Part shown: in pieces, positions 26,548-35,989 of the stretch | How positions within the stretch are numbered: the stretch's first letter is position 1 | How the letters are laid out: each line of letters starts with the position of its first letter | Assembly: GCA_029781975.1 (NCBI GenBank) | Contig: JAKOVQ010000017.1 | Span: forward strand, 256,074 to 320,073 | Length of the DNA stretch: 64,000 nucleotides | Direction: 5' to 3' | Origin: Acidobacteriota bacterium | GTDB lineage: Bacteria; Acidobacteriota; Thermoanaerobaculia; UBA5066 | Position numbers and translations under genes: made by a program | Notes under the pieces: generated by a model | Seen by the model: only the letters and a program-made list of their open reading frames with translations | Database searches by the model: none | Told to the model about the DNA's origin: nothing

Positions 26548-29500
26548 ATGACTCTCCCTTCGGTCCCGTCCCCGGGTCAGCTCGTCCGGGTGAGGTCCCG
26601 GCAGTACCTCGTCGAGGAGGTCGTTCCTCCGGCCTCCGCCTCCGAGCAGACGCTGGTGCGGCTCTCGTGCCTCGACGACGACGCCCAGGGCGACGAGCTC
26701 GAGGCCCTCTGGGAGCGCGAGGTGGACGCCTCGCTGGCCGGCGGGGCCGGCTGGTCTTCCGTCGGCGGCAAGGGATTCGACCCGCCGCGTCTCTTCTCGG
26801 CCTACCTCCACACCCTCCGCTGGAACGGCGTCACCGCGGCCGACGCCCGTTTGATGCAGGCCCCCTTCCGCGCCGGCATCCAGGTGATGGCCTACCAGCT
26901 CGAGCCGCTCCGCAAGGCGCTCCGGATGCCGCGGGTCAGCCTCTTCATCGCCGACGACGTCGGGCTCGGCAAGACCATCGAGGCCGGCCTCATCGTCCGC
27001 GAGCTCCTGATGCGCCAGAAGGTCCGCCGCGTCGTCGTCGCCTGCCCGGCGTCGGTCGTCCTCCAGTGGCGCGACGAGCTGGAGCGCCGCTTCGGCCTCA
27101 CCTTCGTCGTCTACGACCGCGACTTCGTCCTCTCCTCGCGGCGCGAGCGGGGTTACGGCGTCAACGCCTGGAGCACCCACTCGCGGTTCATCGTCTCGCA
27201 CCAGCTCCTGCGGGACGAGGCCTACGCCGGCCCGCTGCGCGACTGGCTGGGCGACTTCACCCCCGGCGCCCTCCTCATCCTGGACGAGGCCCACAACGCC
27301 GCCCCCGCCAGCGGGGCGCGCTACGCCGTCGACTCGCTCCTCACCCGCGTCGTCCGCGACCTCGCCCCCCGCTTCGAGCACCGCCTCTTCCTCTCGGCCA
27401 CCCCGCACAACGGCCACACCAACAGCTTCTCGGCCCTCCTCGAGCTCCTCGACCCTCACCGCTTCTGCCGCGGCGTCCCCGTGAAGGGCGCGAAGCTCCT
27501 CGACGCCGTCATGGTCCGCCGCCTGAAGGGCGACCTGCGCGAGGCGGTGGGCGGCCTCCCCCGCCGCGAGGTCGTCCAGATTGACGTCGACGGTCTCCCC
27601 CCCTCGGCCCCCGAGCTCCGCCTTCCAGAGCTCCTCGACCGCTACGCCTCCTTCCGCGCCGAGCGGCTCGAGGGCGAGCGGCGCACCGTCCAGGTGGCCG
27701 CGCAGCTCGTCGCCACCCACCTGCAGAAGCGGCTCCTCTCCTCCGTCGAGGCCTTCGCCCGCACCCTCCGCGTCCACCGCGACTCGCTCGAGAAGGCGGC
27801 CCGCTCGCCCGCCCGCCTCAGAGAGCCCACAGCGCCGCACGCCGTAGCCCCGTCCGCTCTCGCCTCCCGCTACCCCCTCCTCCGCGAGGCCCCCGCCTCG
27901 GACGACGAGGCGGCCGAGCTGACCCCGGAGGACCTGGAGGCCGCCGCCGACGCCCAGATGGCGGCGGCGACCCGGAACGCCGCTCCCGCCCTCCTCGCGG
28001 AGACCGAGCGCCGCCTCCTGGACGAGATGCGCGACCTGGCCGAAGCCAGCCGCGGCCTCCCCGACGCCCGCGTGAAGAAGCTCGTCGAGTGGATCGGCGC
28101 GAATCGCTGCCCCGTCTGCCCCGGCCTCGGGACGAAGGGCGCGACGCCGGTCTGGAACGGCCGCCGCCTCCTCGTCTTCACCGAGTTCACCGACACCATG
28201 CGCTACCTCCACCAGCAGCTCCGGTCGGCCCTCGCCGGAACCGACCGGGCCGAGGAGCGCGTCGCCGTCTTCCACGGCGGCCTCGGGGTCGACACCCGCG
28301 AGGACCTCAAGGCCGCGTTCAACGCCGACCCCGACGAGCACCCCCTCCGCATCCTCATCGCCACCGACTCCGCCCGCGAGGGAGTCAACCTCCAGAACCA
28401 CTGCGCCGACCTCTTCCACTTCGACGTCCCCTGGAACCCCGGCCGGATGGAGCAGCGCAACGGCCGCATCGACCGCCAGCTCCAGCGCGAGCCCGAGGTC
28501 CGCTGCCACTACTTCTTCTTCCCCCAGCGCCCCGAGGACGAGGTCCTCCGCACCCTCGTGAGGAAGACCGAGACCATCCAGAAGGAGCTGGGGAGCCTCT
28601 CGCGCGTACTGGAAGCCCGGCTCGGCGGCCTCCTGGAAGGCGGCATCCGCCGCGCCGAGGCCGACACCCTCGCCGCCTGCGTGGAGGCCGAGGGCCCCAC
28701 CGAGCGCGAGCGCGAGGCCGCGACCGACCTGGACGAGACCCGGCAAGCCCGGCTGGCCCAGCAGCTGGACGACCTCCGCGACCTGATGGAAACCTCGCGC
28801 CGCGCCCTCGGCTTCGACGAGAACGCCTTCCGCGACGCCCTCTCCGCCTCCCTCGAGCTCCACGGCGCCGAGGGGCTCACGCCCCTAGCCGCAGGCGGAG
28901 CCACGAACGGCCACCGCGCCTGGGCGTTCCCCGCCCTCGACCAGCGCGCTGGCGCCGACCCCACCTGGGCCGCCACCCTCGACACCCTCCGACACCGCCG
29001 CCCGAAGGGGCAGAAGCCGTGGGAGTGGCGCCGCGAATCGCCCCCGCGACCTGTCGTCTTCGAAGATCCCGGCACCCTCGACGAGAAGGCCGTCCACCTC
29101 CACCTCGAGCACCGCGTCGCCCGCCGCCTCCTGGGCCGCTTCCTCTCGCAGGGCTTCGTCCACGACGACCTCTCCCGCGCCTGCGTGGGCCAGACGCGCG
29201 ATCCCGTCCCCCGCGTCGTCCTCCTGGGCCGCCTCTCGCTCTTCGGCGAGGGGGCCGCACGCCTGCACGACGAGGTCCTCGCCGTGGCCGCCCGCTGGAC
29301 CGAGCCCGCCGCCCGCAAGGAGCCGCTCCGCCCCTACGCCGAGACGGCCGAAAGCCGCACCCTCGCCCTCCTCGAGGAGTCGCTCCTTGCCAGCCGGGCC
29401 GGCGCCGTCCCCGAGGCCGTCGGCACCCGCCTCCTCGGCACCGCCCCGCGCGACCTCGCCGACCTCCTCCCCCACCTCACCGCCCGGGGCGAGGAGGCCA

Positions 29501-29811
29501 TCGCCTCCGTCCGCGCCCGGCTCGCCGAGCGGGGCGAGCGCGAGGCCTCCGAGATGGCCGAGATCCTCCGCCAGCAGCGGGCCCGCATCGAGCGCGAGGC
29601 CGCGAAGCACGCCGCCCCTCAGCTGGAGCTGGGCTTCAACGAGGACGAACGCCGCCAGCTGGCCGCCGACCGAAAGCACTGGGAGCGCCGCCTCGCCGGC
29701 CTGACCCGCGAGGAGACCACCGAGCCCGCCCGCATCCGCGCCGCCTTCGACGTGAAGGCCACCCGCCTCGAGCCCGTCGGGCTCGTCTACCTGTGGCCGG
29801 TGTCAGGATGA
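26548..29811 (+). CDS. drmD: DISARM SNF2-like helicase DrmD
   Basis: A 1087-aa SNF2/RapA-type helicase. Walker A is DDVGLGKTIEAGL (GLGKT 139-143) and the DEAH box is LILDEAHNAAP (246-249). Motif III is SATPHNGH. The C-terminal helicase half has TDSAREGVNLQNHCADLF and GRMEQRNGRIDRQLQ. The long helical C-terminal third is typical of DrmD. With the methylase and the drmABC genes further on, this assigns it to class 1 DISARM, which restricts incoming phage DNA. Codons are strongly GC-rich as in the host genes. It is followed by an AbrB/PIN pair and drmMI. Confidence 0.92.
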   Translation: MTLPSVPSPGQLVRVRSRQYLVEEVVPPASASEQTLVRLSCLDDDAQGDELEALWEREVDASLAGGAGWSSVGGKGFDPPRLFSAYLHTLRWNGVTAADARLMQAPFRAGIQVMAYQLEPLRKALRMPRVSLFIADDVGLGKTIEAGLIVRELLMRQKVRRVVVACPASVVLQWRDELERRFGLTFVVYDRDFVLSSRRERGYGVNAWSTHSRFIVSHQLLRDEAYAGPLRDWLGDFTPGALLILDEAHNAAPASGARYAVDSLLTRVVRDLAPRFEHRLFLSATPHNGHTNSFSALLELLDPHRFCRGVPVKGAKLLDAVMVRRLKGDLREAVGGLPRREVVQIDVDGLPPSAPELRLPELLDRYASFRAERLEGERRTVQVAAQLVATHLQKRLLSSVEAFARTLRVHRDSLEKAARSPARLREPTAPHAVAPSALASRYPLLREAPASDDEAAELTPEDLEAAADAQMAAATRNAAPALLAETERRLLDEMRDLAEASRGLPDARVKKLVEWIGANRCPVCPGLGTKGATPVWNGRRLLVFTEFTDTMRYLHQQLRSALAGTDRAEERVAVFHGGLGVDTREDLKAAFNADPDEHPLRILIATDSAREGVNLQNHCADLFHFDVPWNPGRMEQRNGRIDRQLQREPEVRCHYFFFPQRPEDEVLRTLVRKTETIQKELGSLSRVLEARLGGLLEGGIRRAEADTLAACVEAEGPTEREREAATDLDETRQARLAQQLDDLRDLMETSRRALGFDENAFRDALSASLELHGAEGLTPLAAGGATNGHRAWAFPALDQRAGADPTWAATLDTLRHRRPKGQKPWEWRRESPPRPVVFEDPGTLDEKAVHLHLEHRVARRLLGRFLSQGFVHDDLSRACVGQTRDPVPRVVLLGRLSLFGEGAARLHDEVLAVAARWTEPAARKEPLRPYAETAESRTLALLEESLLASRAGAVPEAVGTRLLGTAPRDLADLLPHLTARGEEAIASVRARLAERGEREASEMAEILRQQRARIEREAAKHAAPQLELGFNEDERRQLAADRKHWERRLAGLTREETTEPARIRAAFDVKATRLEPVGLVYLWPVSG

Positions 29812-29841
29812 GGGCTCTCCCCCACATCTCGACGGAAGCGG

Positions 29842-29847
29842 TAGACT
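29842..29847 (+). promoter_or_regulatory. Candidate -10 box of the first AbrB/PIN pair
   Basis: TAGACT lies 16 nt before the antitoxin ATG at 29864, with an AGAGGTGG ribosome site between. It offers a separate start point for vapBC1 and probably for drmMI behind it. Confidence 0.45.
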
Positions 29848-29863
29848 GTGCCAGAGGTGGCAT

Positions 29864-30112
29864 ATGAACAGCATTACGGCGCGTATCGACACATCTGGCA
29901 GGCTCGTCGTTCCTGCCGCAATTCGTCAGGCGCTTGGACTCACTCCCGGAGCCACGGTGACCCTGAGGGTGACTGATGGCGAGCTGCGCGTCGTTGCGCG
30001 GCGGGAGGCGGTGAAGCTCGCCCAGGAGCGGGTCCGGCGTTATGTCCCGTCCGGCCGGCGCCTCGCCGCGGAGCTGATCGCCGAGCGTCGCGCAGAGGCG
30101 CGGCGTGGGTAG
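29864..30112 (+). CDS. AbrB-type antitoxin (VapB-like)
   Basis: An 82-aa protein with a SpoVT/AbrB swapped-hairpin DNA-binding domain (TARIDTSGRLVVPAAIRQALGL, TPGATVTLRVTDGELRVVAR). The basic helical tail would wrap the toxin. Such antitoxins repress their own promoter and neutralise the PIN toxin encoded next. Its last 8 bases overlap the toxin start. Position between drmD and drmMI makes it part of the DISARM left block. Confidence 0.88.
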   Translation: MNSITARIDTSGRLVVPAAIRQALGLTPGATVTLRVTDGELRVVARREAVKLAQERVRRYVPSGRRLAAELIAERRAEARRG

Positions 30113-30488
30113 GGTCGTCCTCGACGCCTCGGCCATCCTGGTCCTCCTGAACGGCGAGCCGGGGAGCGAGGCGGTGTCCGAGGCGCTCGAGGAGGCGGTC
30201 GTCAGCGCGGTTAACCTCTCCGAGGTCGTCGCCAAGCTCGTGGATGCCGGCATGCCGGTGCACGAGGCCCGCGAGGCCCTGACACCTCTGGGGCTCGAGG
30301 TGGTCCCCTTCGACGAGGCTCAGGCGTTCGAGGCCGGCGAGCTACGCCCTTCGACCCGGAAGGCCGGCCTCTCGCTCGGGGACCGCGCTTGCCTCGCGCT
30401 CGCGCGCCAGCTGAACCTGCCGGCCCTCACGGCTGACTCTGCCTGGACGAAGGCCTCAGCAGAGGTGGAGGTCAGGCTGGTGCGATGA
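30105..30488 (+). CDS. PIN-domain toxin (VapC-like)
   Basis: A 127-aa PIN ribonuclease. Acidic metal-binding residues are all present: Asp7 (VVLDASAIL), Glu40 (NLSEVVAKL), Asp93 (SLGDRACLALA) and Asp111 (LTADSAW). VapC toxins cleave tRNA or rRNA and stop growth when the antitoxin is lost. It starts at a GTG inside the antitoxin gene. drmMI begins only 16 nt after its stop, so toxin and DISARM methylase are very likely on one message. Confidence 0.9.
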   Translation: MGRVVLDASAILVLLNGEPGSEAVSEALEEAVVSAVNLSEVVAKLVDAGMPVHEAREALTPLGLEVVPFDEAQAFEAGELRPSTRKAGLSLGDRACLALARQLNLPALTADSAWTKASAEVEVRLVR

Positions 30489-30504
30489 CCGCCGAGACCG
30501 CCCG

Positions 30505-33500
30505 ATGACCCGCGACCCCGAGCTCCGCGCCCACCAGGAGTGGATCGGGTACCTGCAGCCCGTCGGGCTCGTCGTCTCGCCGCCGGCCCTCGTCGCCGCC
30601 GGCGCCCTCCCCGACCGCAACGTCGCCGAGCCTCAGGAGTCGTTGCGCGACCTCGTTTCGGGCGACCCGCCCACCCTCTCCGACTTCCCCGCCTTCGCGC
30701 GCGCACTCCTCGACTGGGAGCCCGACAACCTCGCCGGCGCCCCGGGCGGCCCGCCGCTCTCCGAGAGCCTTACCGTCCCACTCACCGACTACGGCGACCA
30801 CCTCCGCCCCACCTTCGCCGTCCCCGACGTCGACAAGCCCGACGACCCCGCCGCCTCCGTCCTCCTCGTCCAGGTCGTCCCGCCCGGGACCGACCTCGAC
30901 GACGCCGGCCCCGCCCGCGAGGGGCACCACGGCTGGCACGCCAGCCCCGAGGCGCGGTTTGAAAGGCTCCTGCGCGAGACCGGCGTCGGCGCCGGCCTCC
31001 TCGTCAACGGCGCCTCCCTCCGCCTCGTCGCCGCCCCCAAGGGCGAGTCGGCCGGGCACGTCACCTTCCCCGTCGCCGCCATGTGCGAGGTGGCGGGCCG
31101 CCCCATCCTCGCCGCCCTCCGGATGCTCCTGGGCGCCGACCGCCTCTTCACCCTCCCGTCGAAGCAGCGCCTCCCGGCCCTCCTCCGCGAGAGCCGCAAG
31201 TATCAGAACGAGGTCTCCACCCGCCTGGCCGAGCAGGTGCTGGACGCCCTCCACGAGCTCGTCCGCGGCTTCCAGGCGGCGGGGATCTCCGACGCCACCG
31301 GCGAGGAGGTCTACGGCGGCCTCCTCACCACCCTCCTCCGCCTCGTCTTCGTCCTCTACGCCGAGGACCGCGGCCTCGTCTCCTCCGACCCCGTCTACGT
31401 CGAGCACTACTCCGTGGGCGGCCTCTTCACCCGCCTGCGCGACGACGCCGCCCTCTACCCCGACACCATGGACCAGCGCTTCGGCGCCTGGTCGCGCCTC
31501 CTCACCCTCTTCCGCCTCCTCCACGACGGCGCCGCGCACGGGGGCCTGCGCATCCCGCCGCGCCACGGCCGCCTCTTCTCCCCCGACGCCTACCCCTTCC
31601 TCGAGGGGCGCACCCGCGCCGAGAAGGCCGCCCCGGGCGACCGCCTTTCCCGCCCCCCGCGCCTCTCCGACGGCGTCGTCTGGCGCGTCCTCGAGAAGCT
31701 CCTCGTCCTCGACGGCGAGCGGCTCTCCTACCGCGCCCTCGACGTGGAGCAGATCGGCTCGGTCTACGAGGCGATCATGGGCTTCGCCCTCCGCGTCGCC
31801 GAGGCGCCGATGGTCGCCGTCCCCACCCGGAAGAAGGGGATCGCGGTGGACGTCCACCTCGACGCCTCCGCCCTCCTCGCCCGCTCCCCCGCCGAGCGCG
31901 CGCGCGTTCTGAAGGACGAGGCCGACTGCGACCTGACCGGGGCCTCCCTCGACGCCCTCAAGGCCGCGAAGACGCCGGACGACGTCGCCGCGGCCCTCGG
32001 CAAGAAGCTGAGCAGGCGGACCCCGCGGCCGCTCCCCCCTGGGTCGCTGTACCTGCAGCCCACGGAGGAGCGCCGCCGCAGCGGCTCGCACTACACCCCC
32101 CGCTCCCTCACCGAGCCCATCGTCCGCACCACGCTCGAGCCCGTCCTCGCCGCCCTCGGCCCCAGCCCCACCCCCGCGCAGATCCTCGACCTGAAGGTCT
32201 GCGACCCGGCCATGGGCTCCGGCGCCTTCCTCGTGGAGGCGTGCCGCTTCCTGGGCGACGCCCTCGTCCGCGCCTGGGACGCCCACGGCGAGACCCCCGA
32301 GATCCCCCCGGACGAGGACCCCGTCCTCTTCGCCCGCCGCCAGGTGGCCCAGCTGTGCCTCTACGGCGTGGACAAGAACCCCTTCGCCGTAGACCTCGCC
32401 AAGCTCTCCCTTTGGCTGGCAACCCTCGCGAAGGACCACCCCTTCACCTTCCTCGACGACGCCCTCCGCCACGGCGACTCCCTCGTCGGGCTCTCTCCCG
32501 CGCAGATCGAGCGCTTCCACTGGGAGGCCCAGGGCCAGCAGCCGCTGTTGGCCGGCCGCATCCGCGCCGCCCTGGATGAGGCGAAGGCCCTGCGGGCCGA
32601 CCTCGAGACCCTCAACGACGCCGACACCGAGGGCCAGGAGGCCCTCCTCGCCCGCGCCGAGGCCGCCCTGGCCGACGTCCGCCTCGCCGGCGACCTCGTC
32701 CTCGCCGCCTTCTTCGGCGGCAAGAAGAAGAAGGAGCGCGAGGCCCTGCGGGCCGAGTACGAGGCGCTCTACGAGGATGTGCTCTCGCAGCGGCGGCCGA
32801 GAGAGGAGGCCGAAAAGATCGTCCGCGGGTTGCGGACGGGAGAGAAGCCCGTCTTCCCGTTCCACTGGGAGCTGGCGTTCCCGGAGGTCTTCGCGCGGGA
32901 GAACCCGGGGTTCGATGCATTCGTGGGGAATCCGCCGTTCGCCGGGAAGAACACCCTTCGAGCCTCGACGCGCGACGCCTACCCAGAGTGGCTCCTCGAG
33001 ACCCACGAGCAAAGCCACGGCAACGCCGACCTCGTCGCTTTCTTCTACCGCCGCACCTTCGACAAGCTCCGCTCCGGCGGTGCCTTCGGCCTCATCGCCA
33101 CGAACACCATCGCCCAGGGCGACACCCGCGGCACCGGCTTGCGCCACATCTGCACTCACGGTGGGACGATCTTCAACGCGCGCAGGAGAGTGAGATGGCC
33201 GGGGATGGCCGCGGTCGTCGTGAGCGTCGTCCACGTGACGAAGGGGGAGGGGAAAGCGCCGTTCCGGCTGGACGACCACGAGGTCGACACGATCACGGCG
33301 TTCCTCTTCCACGCGGGCGGGCACGAGGACCCGAAGCCGCTCAAGGAGAACGAAGGGAAGTGCTTCGTCGGGAGCTACGTCCTCGGCATGGGCTTCACGT
33401 TCGACGACACGAACCCCGAGGCGACGCCCATCGCCGAAATGTATCGGCTCATCGAGAAGAACCCGCGGAACGCGGAGCGGATCTTCCCGTATCTCGGCGG

Positions 33501-34401
33501 CGAAGAGCTGAACACCAGCCCGACCCACGCGCACCATCGCTATGTCATCAACTTCGCGCAGATGACGGAGGAGGAGGCGCGGCAGTGGCCGGACCTGATG
33601 GAGATCGTAGAGCGAAAGGTGAAACCGGAGCGCCTTCGAAACAACCGGGAAGGGTATCGCCGTTGGTGGTGGCAGCTTGCTGAGAAGCGTATCGGGCTCT
33701 ACCAGGTCGCTTCGGAGCTGAATCGTGTACTTGCGTGCTCCCTGACGAGCAGTCATCACGCCTTCTCGTTCATCCCAACGGGCCAGACCTTCGATCAGAC
33801 CCTCATCATTTTCGCCCTCACCGAAGATGCGAGCCTACCCGTTCTTCAAAGCCGAGTGCACGAAGCGTGGGCGCGAACCCTCTCGGCGACGATGAAGGAC
33901 GACCCTCGGTACAACCCATCACGCGCCTTCGGGACGTTTCCGTTCCCGTCATGCGGGGAAGCAGACGGCGTTCTCGAATCCACGGGCAAGGAGTACCGCG
34001 AGTTCCGTGCAGCACTCATGGTGCGGAACGGCCACGGCCTGACGAGGACATACAACCGCTTCCACGACCCCGGAGACACCTCGCCCGACATCGTCCGCCT
34101 CCGCGCTCTGCACGACGCGATGGACCGCGCCGTCCTCGACGCCTACGGCTGGACCGACCTCCACCCCGCCTGCGATTTCCTTCTCGACTACGAAGACGAG
34201 GACGACGAAGGCGACGAACCTGTCCGCACCCGCCAGCGCAAGAGACCATGGCGTTACCGCTGGCCTGATGAGATTCGCGACGAAGTTCTCGCACGCCTGC
34301 TCGAGCTGAACAGTGCGAGGTCCCTCGAGGAGCGACTGGCGGGCAGCGCGAGTAGCCTGCGCGCGCAAGGGTCCCCATCAGTGCCGCCCGAGGTCAGGTA
34401 G
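30505..34401 (+). CDS. drmMI: DISARM adenine-specific DNA methyltransferase DrmMI
   Basis: A 1298-aa PglX-like N6-adenine methylase. The SAM-binding motif DPAMGSGAFLVEACRF is near residue 566 and the catalytic NPPF is near residue 808 (DAFVGNPPFAGKN). In DISARM it marks host DNA so that it is spared. The first two thirds use the same GC-rich codons as drmD. From about 33.56 kb to the end, covering the likely target-recognition part, the sequence is much less GC-rich (one hand-counted line at 33721-33780 is 55% G+C against 83% at 32641-32700). The specificity part may have been exchanged. Alternative assignments such as BREX PglX or type IIG are less likely given the neighbours. Confidence 0.9.
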   Translation: MTRDPELRAHQEWIGYLQPVGLVVSPPALVAAGALPDRNVAEPQESLRDLVSGDPPTLSDFPAFARALLDWEPDNLAGAPGGPPLSESLTVPLTDYGDHLRPTFAVPDVDKPDDPAASVLLVQVVPPGTDLDDAGPAREGHHGWHASPEARFERLLRETGVGAGLLVNGASLRLVAAPKGESAGHVTFPVAAMCEVAGRPILAALRMLLGADRLFTLPSKQRLPALLRESRKYQNEVSTRLAEQVLDALHELVRGFQAAGISDATGEEVYGGLLTTLLRLVFVLYAEDRGLVSSDPVYVEHYSVGGLFTRLRDDAALYPDTMDQRFGAWSRLLTLFRLLHDGAAHGGLRIPPRHGRLFSPDAYPFLEGRTRAEKAAPGDRLSRPPRLSDGVVWRVLEKLLVLDGERLSYRALDVEQIGSVYEAIMGFALRVAEAPMVAVPTRKKGIAVDVHLDASALLARSPAERARVLKDEADCDLTGASLDALKAAKTPDDVAAALGKKLSRRTPRPLPPGSLYLQPTEERRRSGSHYTPRSLTEPIVRTTLEPVLAALGPSPTPAQILDLKVCDPAMGSGAFLVEACRFLGDALVRAWDAHGETPEIPPDEDPVLFARRQVAQLCLYGVDKNPFAVDLAKLSLWLATLAKDHPFTFLDDALRHGDSLVGLSPAQIERFHWEAQGQQPLLAGRIRAALDEAKALRADLETLNDADTEGQEALLARAEAALADVRLAGDLVLAAFFGGKKKKEREALRAEYEALYEDVLSQRRPREEAEKIVRGLRTGEKPVFPFHWELAFPEVFARENPGFDAFVGNPPFAGKNTLRASTRDAYPEWLLETHEQSHGNADLVAFFYRRTFDKLRSGGAFGLIATNTIAQGDTRGTGLRHICTHGGTIFNARRRVRWPGMAAVVVSVVHVTKGEGKAPFRLDDHEVDTITAFLFHAGGHEDPKPLKENEGKCFVGSYVLGMGFTFDDTNPEATPIAEMYRLIEKNPRNAERIFPYLGGEELNTSPTHAHHRYVINFAQMTEEEARQWPDLMEIVERKVKPERLRNNREGYRRWWWQLAEKRIGLYQVASELNRVLACSLTSSHHAFSFIPTGQTFDQTLIIFALTEDASLPVLQSRVHEAWARTLSATMKDDPRYNPSRAFGTFPFPSCGEADGVLESTGKEYREFRAALMVRNGHGLTRTYNRFHDPGDTSPDIVRLRALHDAMDRAVLDAYGWTDLHPACDFLLDYEDEDDEGDEPVRTRQRKRPWRYRWPDEIRDEVLARLLELNSARSLEERLAGSASSLRAQGSPSVPPEVR

Positions 34402-34573
34402 GCGGCCGCACGCGATGTGCCAGCGTCGAGCATCAGTCACGCTTCTTAACTCCCATCCTCGGTGACGTGAACCGCGTCAACCTTGCCAGTCCCCTGCCGC
34501 TCGTCGAGGACGCGAGCGACTTCTGCCACCTTCAGATGGCCCGCACCGGCGGCGACGGAGGAGTGCTTCTCAG
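34402..34573 (+). other. Gap between drmMI and SIR2 with a possible 36-codon frame
   Basis: 172 nt of lower GC than the flanks. A short frame runs from GTG 34467 to a TGA (34575-34577) that overlaps the SIR2 start as ATGA. It would encode 36 residues (MNRVNLASPLPLVEDASDFC...). It may be a leader peptide that couples translation into the SIR2 gene, a gene remnant, or chance. No promoter was clear. Confidence 0.3.
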
Positions 34574-35989
34574 ATGAGCGAGAAGAATGGCGAGCAGCTT
34601 CTCAAGACGCGCGATGACTCAGTTCCCATCAGGCTGAATGGCGGCATCGAAAAGCGCGAGTCAGGCCCAGTCTTTGAGTTGGCGCCGGAAGCGCAGTGCT
34701 CGTGGGCGCGACTAGGGGCCGAGATCGGGCCGGAGGAGTTGCGGCCACGCATCGAGCCCTGGCTGACTGCGCTCGTGCAGTCTGAACATCTGTCGCTGCT
34801 GGTCGGTTCCGGGCTGACGCAGGCAGTTCATGGGTTGGCGACGGACAAGCCGTTGTCGGGGATGGGCCGCATCTCGCTCGGCACACTAGACGAGGAGATT
34901 GATGCGGAAGCGAGGCGCGTTGCTGGACTCGCGGGGCGCGACGGCGGAAACGTCGAGGACCAGATCCGTGCCGCCACCGAACTGCTTCGGGGCTTGGAGA
35001 TTATCGCGTCGGCGAAGCCACGAGAGGCCCCGGAGCACATACTGGTCAGTGTCCTCAGAGACCGGCTAACGAAAGCCCTCGACTCGTTCGCGGGCTCACT
35101 TCTCGAAGGGGAGCGCCATCTCGTCTCGGCACCTAACGACAGACGGGAACAGGCGTTCAACTACCTCGTCAGCTTCCTGATGAGCTTCGCCAGTCGATCC
35201 GGCACACGGGAGCGCCTGCACCTCTTCACGACGAACTACGATCGCTATGTGGAGGCTGGCGCCGACGTCGCGGGACTGCGCCTGATCGACCGATTCGTGG
35301 GGACGTTGGCGCCCGTGTTCCGCGCGTCTCGCCTTGATGTCGATCTCCACTACAACCCGCCCGGCATCCGCGGAGAACCTCGCTACCTTGAGGGAGTCGC
35401 CCGGTTCACGAAGCTGCACGGCTCCGTCGATTGGGTGGACTGCGATAGAGCGATTCGGAGAATCGGCCTTCCCTTCGGCGCCAAGGCCGCCGGGCCTTAT
35501 CTCGAAGCGGCCGGGTTCGAGGGCGTCGACGCGATGCGGTTGATGATCTACCCGAACGCCGCCAAGGACCGGGAGACGGCATCCCATCCCTACGTCGAGC
35601 TCTTCCGAGACCTTGCGGCGGCCATCTGCCGACCGAACAGCACAGTGGTCTGCTACGGCTATGGCTTCGGCGACGAGCACATCAATCGTGTGCTCGAGGA
35701 TATGCTGACCATACCTTCGGCGCACCTGGTAGTTGTCGCTTATGGCGACCCCCTCCGCCGGATCATGAGCACCTACGAGAGGCTCGGCCGACACGCCCAG
35801 ATCACGCTCCTGGTCGGCGATCATCTCGGCGACCTTCGGACGCTCGTTGACCGCTATCTACCGAAGCCGGCGATCGACCGCACTACTTTCCGAATGGCTG
35901 AACTCCTGAAGGCCCGGTGGACCGCCGGCCACGGTGAGAGCGAGAAGGAGCGGCAGTCGTCGAGTGACTACGGAGGCCTAGCCGAATGA
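34574..35989 (+). CDS. SIR2-like NAD-consuming defence protein
   Basis: A 471-aa SIR2-family effector. NAD-site motifs are visible: LLVGSGLT (75-82), FTTNYDRYVE (218-227, the TNYD asparagine) and TKLHGSVDW with His282. A C-terminal half follows with VVCYGYGFGDEHINRVL. Defence SIR2 proteins degrade NAD during infection and stop phage growth by cell death or dormancy. The stop overlaps the start of the HerA ATPase gene (ATGA), which gives the two-gene SIR2-HerA system. Base composition is lower in GC than DISARM genes on either side, which points to separate acquisition. Confidence 0.88.
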   Translation: MSEKNGEQLLKTRDDSVPIRLNGGIEKRESGPVFELAPEAQCSWARLGAEIGPEELRPRIEPWLTALVQSEHLSLLVGSGLTQAVHGLATDKPLSGMGRISLGTLDEEIDAEARRVAGLAGRDGGNVEDQIRAATELLRGLEIIASAKPREAPEHILVSVLRDRLTKALDSFAGSLLEGERHLVSAPNDRREQAFNYLVSFLMSFASRSGTRERLHLFTTNYDRYVEAGADVAGLRLIDRFVGTLAPVFRASRLDVDLHYNPPGIRGEPRYLEGVARFTKLHGSVDWVDCDRAIRRIGLPFGAKAAGPYLEAAGFEGVDAMRLMIYPNAAKDRETASHPYVELFRDLAAAICRPNSTVVCYGYGFGDEHINRVLEDMLTIPSAHLVVVAYGDPLRRIMSTYERLGRHAQITLLVGDHLGDLRTLVDRYLPKPAIDRTTFRMAELLKARWTAGHGESEKERQSSSDYGGLAE

